Assembly (NCBI RefSeq): GCF_002157685.2
Contig: NZ_AP026738.1
Coordinates: 1,736,001-1,800,000, forward strand
Length of the DNA stretch: 64,000 nucleotides
Direction of reading: 5' to 3'
Source: Comamonas thiooxydans
GTDB taxonomy: Bacteria > Pseudomonadota > Gammaproteobacteria > Burkholderiales > Burkholderiaceae_C
Shown here: positions 57,384 to 64,000 of the stretch, piece after piece
Layout of the letters: every line of letters starts with the position of its first letter
Numbering within the stretch: position 1 is the stretch's first letter
Position numbers and translations under genes: made by a program
The notes under the pieces: generated by a model
Databases searched by the model: none
What the model was told of the DNA's origin: nothing
What the model saw: the letters and a program-made list of their open reading frames with translations, nothing else

Positions 57384-57590
57384 ATGGGCAAGTACTTCGT
57401 TACGCCCACATCACACAAGACCAATTGCGGTCGCTTTCAAGCTTCCTTCGCACTTCAGCGCACCAGGCACAACAGCAGTTACTGCCGTGTTTTTCGCTTT
57501 GACAGAACATTCGCCTCGACCGAAGCAGCAAAGATCTTTGCTGTAACGCAAGGCTGGTTGCATACCTCCATGCAGCCATCGATGTGCTGA
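57384..57590 (+). CDS. 68-aa protein of the RRM cassette, copy 3
   Basis: MGKYFVTPTSHKTNCGRFQA, then SFALQRTRHNSSYCRVFRFD. It aligns with the 72-aa proteins at 3856 and 8399 (G-K/R-Y-x-VTP; GRF/GQF-x-AS; RVxRF; A-x-TQG/TEG) and also stands before an RRM gene. More diverged, without the conserved 260-nt leader. Confidence 0.6.
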   Translation: MGKYFVTPTSHKTNCGRFQASFALQRTRHNSSYCRVFRFDRTFASTEAAKIFAVTQGWLHTSMQPSMC

Positions 57591-57701
57591 GCCGCTAACG
57601 AGCTCCCAACTTCATCCTCCGGTTGCTGTGGACTCCCATTCCCACTGCCACATTCAAACGATGCGTCAATCGTTGACGCGTCACCATTAGAAAAGGCTCC
57701 T

Positions 57702-58043
57702 ATGAGCACCAAAATTTACGTTGGCAACCTGCCTTACTCCGTGACCGACTCCAACCTGCGAAGCAACTTTGCTGAGTTCGGAACTGTTACCTCTGCCAAA
57801 GTCATGATGGATCGTGAGACCGGACGCTCCAAAGGCTTTGCGTTCGTGGAGATGACGTCTGCGGACGAATGTCAGGCAGCTATTTCTGCTTTGCATGGCA
57901 TGTCCGTTGATGGACGTTCGATCGTTGTCAATCTTGCGAAACCTCGTGAAGAAGGCCGTGGATTCGGTGGCAACCGCGAATTCCGCGCCAGCTCTCGTCC
58001 AAATGTTGGCTATGGCAACGATGGCTATGGCGGCGGCTACTGA
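57702..58043 (+). CDS. RRM RNA-binding protein with Gly-rich tail, copy 3
   Basis: 113 aa. RNP2 IYVGNL, RNP1 KGFAFVEM, then a Gly/Arg/Tyr-rich tail (EEGRGFGGNREF, NDGYGGGY) as in glycine-rich cold-induced RNA-binding proteins. A 17-base palindrome GCGTCAATCGTTGACGC lies upstream (57,663-57,679). Confidence 0.95.
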   Translation: MSTKIYVGNLPYSVTDSNLRSNFAEFGTVTSAKVMMDRETGRSKGFAFVEMTSADECQAAISALHGMSVDGRSIVVNLAKPREEGRGFGGNREFRASSRPNVGYGNDGYGGGY

Positions 58044-58063
58044 TCTAGTTGCAAACTCAAGAA

Positions 58064-58094
58064 AAACGCCCTCAGTTCGAGGGCGTTTTTGTTC
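58064..58094 (+). terminator. intrinsic terminator after RRM copy 3
   Basis: AACGCCCTC/GAGGGCGTT hairpin followed by TTTTTG. Confidence 0.88.
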
Positions 58095-58368
58095 CAGTGA
58101 GTGGGCCGATTGCTACGGCTTGCAGGCCGCTGGCTGGCCTTCTATGAGACGCGGGTTTTGAGGAGTGCAGCCTGAGAACTAGCGTGTGGTTGCGCTGGCT
58201 GATGGCAAGCTCGCAACGTCCATGCTTGTGACGCTCATCCTTGGCATCGGCATGCATGTCGTCAAGCTGAGCAGGAAGCAAAACAAAAAACAGTTCCGGG
58301 CGAATTAAGGCCTCCCGGGACGGTTCATAGGGTATGGTGGGTAACTTAAACCACTAAGGAAACGCCTG

Positions 58369-58515
58369 ATGCCAAAACCCAACTACCAATTCGAAAAAAG
58401 GCAGCGGGAGCTCGAGAAGAAGAAAAAGAAGGCTGAGAAGGCTCAGCGCAAAGCTACAGGGTCCGAAACAGTTGCGCCAGTCCTGAACTCTGAGGCACTG
58501 GTTGAGAACAAATAG
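58369..58515 (+). CDS. Lys-rich 48-aa protein
   Basis: MPKPNYQFEKRQRELEKKKK...; a highly charged helix with a polar tail. AAGGA precedes the ATG. Small Lys/Glu-rich proteins of this kind are widespread in Burkholderiales; function unknown. Confidence 0.65.
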   Translation: MPKPNYQFEKRQRELEKKKKKAEKAQRKATGSETVAPVLNSEALVENK

Positions 58516-58619
58516 GTAAGGGATAAGCTTTGTGTCGGTGCGACTTTTGAGAGTCTCAAAAGAGCCGCGCCGGCACGCCTTGCGGCGGGGGACTTTGAGT
58601 CCCCTTGATTGGGCGTTCG

Positions 58620-58949
58620 ATTAGCTGAACTGGGGGGCGGCTAAAAACGTCTGGTGGAGATCTGGCCAGGCCGGCCCGGTCGGGGCTGATGCGGGAGCAA
58701 CCCCCCACAGAGCACACCTGTCGCTTGTAGCGGTCTGTCTTGGTGCAGCGCAGCTCAACCTTTTTCTGAAATGTCAGCTCGGCCGGTGCTTGCCGGACGC
58801 CCCCCGAAGGGCTGCTTGCGCTCAAGGGCGTCGATGCCCTGCAGTCTCACCTTGACTTGTTCGTCTTGCCCTGGCTTGCCACATCGAGCAGTCAGGGCGT
58901 CGTCATCTGAGACCCCGACAACAAGGCGGATGAGGGCTGAGGCGAGCAT
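58620..58949 (-). pseudogene. broken staphylococcal-nuclease-like gene
   Basis: Frame 1 (from 58,949) reads VSDDDALTAR, then DEQVKVRLQGIDALERKQPF; a frame change near 58,800 leads to frame 2, LTFQKKVELRCTKTDRYKRQV. Both parts match the thermonuclease (SNase) core in order, so this is one gene split by a frameshift. The usual Asp-Gly-Asp is SDDD here and further decay follows. Not functional as read. Confidence 0.72.
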
Positions 58950-58990
58950 AGGGCAAAGTCAGAGAGGGCTGCTATCCAGTGCATAATAAC

Positions 58991-59069
58991 GACCGGTCAT
59001 ATCAAACGAGAAATGACCGATGCGGAGCGCTCCGCAAATCTAGGTTGAGGCTAGACCCAAAAAACCTAG
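58991..59069. repeat. inverted repeats beside attR
   Basis: CGGTCAT/ATGACCG (58,994/59,013), the perfect palindrome GCGGAGC-GCTCCGC (59,022-59,035) and CTAGGTT/AACCTAG (59,040/59,063). Crowding of repeats next to the core suggests integrase or host-factor arm sites, or a replaced tRNA promoter region. Confidence 0.5.
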
Positions 59070-59082
59070 TGAAATCAAGTAT

Positions 59083-59159
59083 CTGCCCGTAGCTCAGTTG
59101 GATAGAGCAACAGCCTTCTAAGCTGTGGGTCACAGGTTCGATCCCTGTCGGGCAGGCCA
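59083..59159 (+). tRNA. tRNA-Arg(UCU); 5' part is attR (59,083-59,124)
   Basis: 77 bases forming a full cloverleaf: acceptor CTGCCCG/CGGGCAG, discriminator G and encoded CCA; D stem GCTC/GAGC; anticodon loop CTTCTAA with anticodon TCT; T arm CAGG-TTCGATC-CCTG. Reads AGA codons. The 5' 42 bases repeat attL, so the upstream region now comes from the phage. Confidence 0.96.
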
Positions 59160-59165
59160 AGCGTA

Positions 59166-59203
59166 GAAAAAGCCCATTCATGCAATCACATGAATGGGCT
59201 TTT
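59166..59203. terminator. bidirectional terminator after tRNA-Arg
   Basis: AAAAAGCCCATTCATG and CATGAATGGGCTTTTT are perfect complements around a 6-base loop. Ends both the tRNA and the leftward M14-like gene. Confidence 0.9.
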
Positions 59204-59266
59204 TGTTTCTGCATCAGCAGTGCACCGCAGAGTGCATTAAGACTCTGCGATCTTGCCTCTATATTT

Positions 59267-61003
59267 TCATTCCATCTCTTCTTCAAAAACGACCGATGGT
59301 GCGGCGACGACGCGTGCAATGTCGGTGGGGGCAGTAATCAGGCTTTTGCTTACATAGCTGAAGGGTGTGTCAGGCTCGAGGGCTGCAGTCGCCAAATGCG
59401 CTTTGGCCTGATTGAGGGTGATGTAGTAGCTGCCCATTGGCGCTTCAATGGCGCCACGCGTCAGCACAGGGGTGTTGCTGCCGGTACGGGATGGGGTGTA
59501 GTTTTCTGCCAGCATCTGACCAGATTCTGCAATCTGCATGACTTGCACTCCCTGCAGGCGCAAACGGTCGACGGCTCGTCCTGAGTCAGCCGACAGCCAG
59601 TAACCGCATGGGCGGGGACGGCTTTGTTCGGGCTTTATGTTCAGCGATGAGTTCCAGTCCACACGGGCTTCGATTTCCTGGCCGGATTCGGCCTGCAGCA
59701 TACGGATGGTGCGTTGCTCAGGTGTTTGTTTGGCCTGGATGGTCAGGGTGTTGCGGCACGTGAGAGCGGAAATGTCGCGGGACACAAAGGATTCGACCTG
59801 CTTCAGGTTTTTCGATTTTTCGGCTGTTGCACGCAATGCAGCCGTTGCCGCAGTGACCAGACTGTGTACGCGACGCTGAATGTGCAGGCGCCCCAGATCG
59901 GAGCCGCGACTGGCTATCAGCAGAGCGACAGAGTTTTTGAGGCTGCTGGTGTTGGCAAGAGTGTCGGCAGTCAAACCGGCCATGGACATTGATTTGTCCT
60001 CAGGCTGAGCACTGGGCTGAAAAAACCATTCATTGCTGAGCTCTGCCTGCTTGAGAGCGTTGCGTATGGGTTGACTGAACCACTCTCGCGCTGCCTTGTT
60101 GACAAATTCGTGTGTATTGGCCGTGGCAGCGGGTTGAAGTAGTACGTCGTAGCGCTGCACGGCCTGAAATTTCTGCAGCAACGTGCCAGCTGCTGCAAAT
60201 TCACGTAGATCAATCACAGCTGCAGGCCTGTAGTTACGGGTCAGGCGGGCGAGGGCCTGTGCTTCCGGAGTGCTCAACAGCAGATGATCGTGAACGAGGT
60301 CTGTGCCGTCTGCCGTGACGTGGCTGGCTGTACCTGCCGCATCAGGATTGGCCCGGGGTACGATGATGATGTTGGTCTGCTGCAGCAAGGGCGACAGCAG
60401 GCCGCCCTGGCTCAGTTCACGTGCGACGACCAACAGGGCCTCAGTGCTGGCAGGTTCGTCGCCACGTTGGCCGCCGACCAAGAGCACGGTGGGTTTGCCG
60501 CTGCTGTTGATGGTTGTTGCCTGGGTGCTTTGGCCCTGAGTCGCAATAAGCGCTTGAATCGGCAGCCCTCTTTGAGAGGTGCCGATAGTGACGGTGGACA
60601 GTTGCGAGCCGTTACCGGCCTTGCTGCTCACTGATTGCAGCCATGTAGAAATTTCCGTCTGTGTGCTGAACTGCTGTCGCCCGCTACCCAGACCCGGAGT
60701 GTCATAAAGAGTGGTGGGGTCGGTAAAGCGAGACTCGATGGCCGGGTTATAGGGCAGGGCTGTCAGCTGTGGCGTAGGGGCAACCGCCTGGCTGATTACC
60801 GAAGGGGCGGCAGGAGAACTTGCTGCGGAGGGGGCCGGGGCCGTTGCAGGGCCTGACATGCCAGCCCAGGGCGGCAGCTGCACATTTGCACAGGCCGTCA
60901 ACAGCACTGCCGAGCCCACTGTCGTCAGCTTGAGCATGCTTTGGGTCCAGACGGACTGCGTGCGCTTGGCATGAGAGAAAACAGGCTTGGTAAGAAATGT
61001 CAT
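59267..61003 (-). CDS. M14-type carboxypeptidase-like lipoprotein with altered zinc site (host)
   Basis: 578 aa. Signal peptide and lipobox LLTAC near residue 37. The M14 fold region is clear (PTVLLVGGQRGDEPASTEAL; NPDAAG; AAVIDLREFAAAGTLLQKFQ; AVQRYDVLLQ). M14-type enzymes have His in the first motif (HGDE) and in D-x-H-E; here both are Arg (QRGDE, DLRE), so the zinc ligands appear lost. Either the protein is inactive as a peptidase or it acts in binding. First host gene right of the prophage. The start is the ATG before the signal peptide; RBS weak. Confidence 0.75.
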   Translation of the reverse strand: MTFLTKPVFSHAKRTQSVWTQSMLKLTTVGSAVLLTACANVQLPPWAGMSGPATAPAPSAASSPAAPSVISQAVAPTPQLTALPYNPAIESRFTDPTTLYDTPGLGSGRQQFSTQTEISTWLQSVSSKAGNGSQLSTVTIGTSQRGLPIQALIATQGQSTQATTINSSGKPTVLLVGGQRGDEPASTEALLVVARELSQGGLLSPLLQQTNIIIVPRANPDAAGTASHVTADGTDLVHDHLLLSTPEAQALARLTRNYRPAAVIDLREFAAAGTLLQKFQAVQRYDVLLQPAATANTHEFVNKAAREWFSQPIRNALKQAELSNEWFFQPSAQPEDKSMSMAGLTADTLANTSSLKNSVALLIASRGSDLGRLHIQRRVHSLVTAATAALRATAEKSKNLKQVESFVSRDISALTCRNTLTIQAKQTPEQRTIRMLQAESGQEIEARVDWNSSLNIKPEQSRPRPCGYWLSADSGRAVDRLRLQGVQVMQIAESGQMLAENYTPSRTGSNTPVLTRGAIEAPMGSYYITLNQAKAHLATAALEPDTPFSYVSKSLITAPTDIARVVAAPSVVFEEEME

Positions 61004-61216
61004 AAGTTCAACGCAGATAAAAAGAACATGCCAAGAGCGAAAGCTCAAGCTTCGCACATCTGGAACCCATATTAGGTCGGCTGGCTTGCTGTCGGCTGTC
61101 AGCGCGCAGCGATGCTGCAGCTGGAAAAAACAGAAGGGCTGCAATATTGGAGATTGCAGCCCTTCAGGAGGTTGGGTTGAAGGTGATTTCACACCTTCAG
61201 CCATGGACGCCGTGGA

Positions 61217-63058
61217 TTAACGGCCGTAACCGCCGCCAAAGCCTCCACGGTTGCCACCGCGATTGCCTCCGCCAAAGCCACCACGACCGCCGCCAAAGCC
61301 GCCACGGCGACCACGGTCAGCCATGCTGTCCACGCTGGTGCGCATTGGATCTGGCTGGCCACCACCGTTGCTGCCGCGTGCGCCGTTGTGGCGGGCGTGG
61401 CCTTGCTGCGTACCCAGGTGCGCATCGGCACGGGGGGGCTGGTCGTCGTAGCGATTGCCGCGCTCACGTTCACCGAACTGGCGGGCGCCGCCGCGTTTGG
61501 GGGCTCGCTGTTGATCGCTATTGCCTTGGGGGCGTGGAGCGCGGTCGCTTTGGCCAAACGAGTTGCTGCGCTCGCCATGGCGCTCGGTGCTGCGATCGGA
61601 GTTGCGTTCGCCACGCTCCACCGCTTGCTGGCCCTGGCCGCGCTGGCTGTTGACGCGGCTGTTGCTGCGGGGCTTGTGCTGGCGTGCGGGGCGTTGCTGT
61701 GCTTCACCTTCTGCTTCGCCTTGCTGGGCATCTGCAGCAGCAGGGCGACGGCCACCGCGGCCGCCGGTGGGCGCCTTGTTGGAGCGGATGCGCTCCATCA
61801 TTTCCTGGCGGGCTGCCTTGGCAGCTGCCTGCATCACATCGCGGCTGGGAGGCTTGCCGGCGCCACCCCACAGGGTCTGTCGGCCCATGGCGATGGGCTC
61901 GGCGATTTCGCCTTCCTCAGGACCAAAGCCTTCGATGGGCTGCACCGGAATCTCCTGCTTGGTAAAGCGCTCGATATCCATCATGAAGCCTTCTTCGTCC
62001 ATGCAGACCAGGCTGACTGCGTTGCCTTCGCGGCCGGCACGGCCGGTACGGCCGATACGGTGTACATAGTCTTCCGAGATATTGGGGATCTCGTAGTTCA
62101 CCACGTTGGGCAGCTCATCAATGTCGATGCCGCGTGCCGCGATATCTGTTGCCACCAGCGCGCGCAGTTCGCCTGTCTTGAAGCCTTCCAAGGCCTGAGT
62201 ACGGGCGCTCTGGCTCTTGTTGCCGTGCAAAGCCATGGCGGAAACGCCGTTCTTGGTCAGGTACTCGGCCACGTTGTTGGCGCCAAACTTGGTGCGGGTG
62301 AACACCAGCACCTGGCTCCAGTTGTTTTCCTGGATGATGTGCAGCAGCACCTGCTTTTTCTTGCCGCGTCCCACGGGGTGGATGACCTGCTTGATACGCT
62401 GCACGGTAGTGTTGCGCGGCGTGACCTGGATGGATTGGGGGTTGCGCAGCAGACCATTGGCCAGCTCGCGAATTTCATCGCTGAAGGTGGCAGAGAACAG
62501 CAGGCTTTGCTTGTCTTTGGGCACGAGCGCCAGCACCTTCTTGACATCATGGATGAAGCCCATGTCCAGCATGCGGTCGGCCTCGTCCAGGATCAGCATC
62601 TCGACGGTGGACAGGTCCATGAAGCCTTGTCCGGCCAGGTCCAGCAGACGGCCGGGCGTGGCGACCAGAACGTCCACGCCTTTCTCGATGCGGGCAATTT
62701 GCGGCTTCATGCCCACGCCGCCGAAAATCACGGTCGAGGTGATGTCCAGATACTTGGCATAGCCGCGCAGGTTTTCTTCCACCTGGGCCGCCAGTTCGCG
62801 GGTGGGGGTCAGCACCAGAGTGCGAATGCCCTTGCCGCCAAACTTGTTCTTGGGCGCTGTGCCGCTTGCCAGGCGCTGCAACATGGGCAGCGTGAAGGCG
62901 GCCGTCTTGCCGGTACCGGTCTGGGCGCCGGCCAGCAGATCGTGTCCGGCGAGAACCAGAGGAATGGCCTGTGCCTGAATGGGGGTCGGGTTTTCATAAC
63001 CCTGTTCTTGTACGGCCTTCAGAATAGCTGGGGCCAGATTCAGTTCTTCAAATGTCAT
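61217..63058 (-). CDS. rhlE: DEAD-box RNA helicase, RhlE type (host)
   Basis: 613 aa. Ordered motifs: PTPIQAQAIP (Q), AQTGTGKT (I), PTRELAAQ (Ia), LDEADRMLDMG (II), SATFS (III), ALVATDIAARGIDID (V), HRIGRTGRAGREG (VI). The long C-terminus is rich in Gln, Arg and Gly and ends in RGG-like repeats that bind RNA. RhlE acts in ribosome maturation and RNA decay and often in cold adaptation. A TTG at 63,076 is in frame upstream, but ATG 63,058 begins the family sequence. Confidence 0.96.
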   Translation of the reverse strand: MTFEELNLAPAILKAVQEQGYENPTPIQAQAIPLVLAGHDLLAGAQTGTGKTAAFTLPMLQRLASGTAPKNKFGGKGIRTLVLTPTRELAAQVEENLRGYAKYLDITSTVIFGGVGMKPQIARIEKGVDVLVATPGRLLDLAGQGFMDLSTVEMLILDEADRMLDMGFIHDVKKVLALVPKDKQSLLFSATFSDEIRELANGLLRNPQSIQVTPRNTTVQRIKQVIHPVGRGKKKQVLLHIIQENNWSQVLVFTRTKFGANNVAEYLTKNGVSAMALHGNKSQSARTQALEGFKTGELRALVATDIAARGIDIDELPNVVNYEIPNISEDYVHRIGRTGRAGREGNAVSLVCMDEEGFMMDIERFTKQEIPVQPIEGFGPEEGEIAEPIAMGRQTLWGGAGKPPSRDVMQAAAKAARQEMMERIRSNKAPTGGRGGRRPAAADAQQGEAEGEAQQRPARQHKPRSNSRVNSQRGQGQQAVERGERNSDRSTERHGERSNSFGQSDRAPRPQGNSDQQRAPKRGGARQFGERERGNRYDDQPPRADAHLGTQQGHARHNGARGSNGGGQPDPMRTSVDSMADRGRRGGFGGGRGGFGGGNRGGNRGGFGGGYGR

Positions 63059-63322
63059 TGTGATCAATTGCGCCAATCCTGGGCGCGGGGTATCAGCCTG
63101 TCATGGCACCCGTGGGGTGCCTGGCCAGTTGTAGGCAGATATAGTTTGCGTGTTGGGAGCTTGGAAACGCTTCCTTTGTCCCCAGCTGAAGTGCTGCTGC
63201 AGCAGGCAACTGGACGCCTGTTGCGAGGGGTATTGTCGCATGCACCGATAATCATGGTTTGATTGCCGTGTAAAGCGGCACACTTTTTTGCATAAATCCA
63301 AGTAACTCAAAGCAATTCGGAC

Positions 63323-64000
63323 ATGGCTCAATACGTTTTTTCGATGAATCAGCTGACCAAGACGGTGCCGCCCAAGCGCCAGATCTTGAAAGGCATTTCC
63401 CTGAGTTTCTTCCCCGGCGCCAAGATCGGCGTGCTGGGTCTGAACGGCTCGGGCAAGTCTTCGCTGTTGAAGATCATGGCCGGTGTGGACAAGGAGTATG
63501 AAGGCGAAGCCATCCCCATGCAGGGCCTGTCCATCGGCTACCTGCCCCAGGAGCCTCAGCTCAATCCCGAGCACACCGTGCGCCAGGCCGTGGAAGAAGC
63601 CATGGCCGAGGTGAACAATGCCAAGGCCCGTCTGGAAGAGGTATACGCAGCTTACGCAGAAGAAGATGCGGACTTTGACGCCCTGGCTGCCGAGCAGGGC
63701 GAGCTGGAAGCCATCATCGCTGCCGCAGGCACCGATTCCGAGCACCAACTGGAAATCGCTGCCGACGCGCTGCGTCTGCCCGCCTGGGATGCCATCGTGG
63801 GCCAGCTCTCCGGTGGTGAAAAGCGCCGCGTGGCGCTGTGCAAGCTCCTGCTGTCCAAGCCCGACATGCTGCTGCTGGACGAGCCTACCAACCACTTGGA
63901 CGCCGAGTCCGTGGACTGGCTGGAGCAGTTCCTGCACCGCTTCAGCGGCACCGTGGTGGCCATTACCCACGACCGCTACTTCCTCGACAACGCGGCCGAA
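63323..64000 (+). CDS. ettA: ABC-F ATPase, EttA type (host, cut by the window end)
   Basis: The first 226 residues are present. MAQYVFSMNQLTKTVPPKRQ begins EttA; Walker A GLNGSGKSS, signature LSGGEKRRVAL, Walker B MLLLDEPTNHLD and the arm insert (AEVNNAKARLEEVYAAYAEE) are visible. EttA gates translation elongation according to the ATP level. Continues beyond the window. Confidence 0.95.
   Translation, partial: MAQYVFSMNQLTKTVPPKRQILKGISLSFFPGAKIGVLGLNGSGKSSLLKIMAGVDKEYEGEAIPMQGLSIGYLPQEPQLNPEHTVRQAVEEAMAEVNNAKARLEEVYAAYAEEDADFDALAAEQGELEAIIAAAGTDSEHQLEIAADALRLPAWDAIVGQLSGGEKRRVALCKLLLSKPDMLLLDEPTNHLDAESVDWLEQFLHRFSGTVVAITHDRYFLDNAAE

Noticed and set aside
61388..63262. Long frame opposite the RhlE helicase gene
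   Set aside because: Antisense shadow of a clear helicase gene with all motifs in order.
1..64000. Insertion sequence or transposase
   Set aside because: No transposase motif or flanking target duplication was seen anywhere; the only integration enzyme is the tyrosine integrase.

Overview
This window holds one essentially complete temperate prophage of about 59.1 kb (31 to about 59,124) and short pieces of its bacterial host. The host looks like a member of the Comamonadaceae (Burkholderiales), probably Comamonas or a close relative. That rests on the GC-rich coding style, on the host genes to the right (an M14-like lipoprotein, an RhlE-type DEAD-box helicase and the start of an EttA-type ABC-F protein) and on the small RRM and IF-1 proteins. 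The genus is inferred from protein character, not from a search. The prophage sits in a tRNA-Arg(UCU) gene: the 5' half of the tRNA is at 31-72, and a complete tRNA gene is at 59,083-59,159.

Left arm (198-17,600), mostly leftward. It holds a tyrosine integrase with a DUF4224 partner, a SAM methyltransferase and a C5-cytosine methyltransferase. A duplicated cassette at about 3.1-4.7 and 7.7-9.0 kb carries a mini zinc-ribbon protein, a 60-aa protein, a 72-aa protein behind a conserved 260-nt leader, and an RRM RNA-binding protein. One copy also keeps an IF-1-like gene. An RdgC protein with an FtsK-gamma-like C-terminal domain lies between the copies. Further right are many small orphan genes, nearly each one separated by a leftward intrinsic terminator. 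The same stretch has four copies of a foldable three-way-junction element, long inverted repeats, and an array of five small genes sharing one ribosome-binding leader. A VWA protein with a membrane microprotein ends this arm.

Control region (17.5-23 kb). An S24-type repressor and a YdaS/Cro-like gene are divergent around a cluster of TWAGGC-NNN-GCCTWA operators. Two more such operators lie at 17.55 kb over a leftward promoter. A HicA-like/HicB pair, two tandem membrane microproteins and three leftward genes with a common leader lie in or around the control region. A CII-like gene begins the replication operon.

Replication and late switch (22.5-26.4 kb). Two replication proteins and several small nucleases or metabolic genes end in a DUF968-like protein with a C-terminal region proposed to be Q-like. 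A strong promoter and a terminator follow directly, as in lambda Q-pR'-tR'. A copper-storage-type Cys-rich protein lies on the opposite strand just after it.

Late region (27.2-55.5 kb), rightward. The order is HNH nuclease, terminases, BRO-type antirepressor, HK97-type portal, S49 protease and capsid, connectors, tail tube, G/GT chaperone with a -1 frameshift site, tape measure, lambda M/L/K/I-like tip proteins, and a 3,232-aa J-like fibre with about 256-aa internal repeats. Holin, endolysin and spanins follow. This is a lambda/HK97-like siphophage.

Right end (55.5-59.1 kb). It holds a membrane protein, a canonical hicAB pair, a third copy of the 72-aa/RRM pair, a Lys-rich small protein, a broken staphylococcal-nuclease gene and inverted repeats next to the attachment site. 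Most functions are inferred from motifs read by eye; no database search was run.
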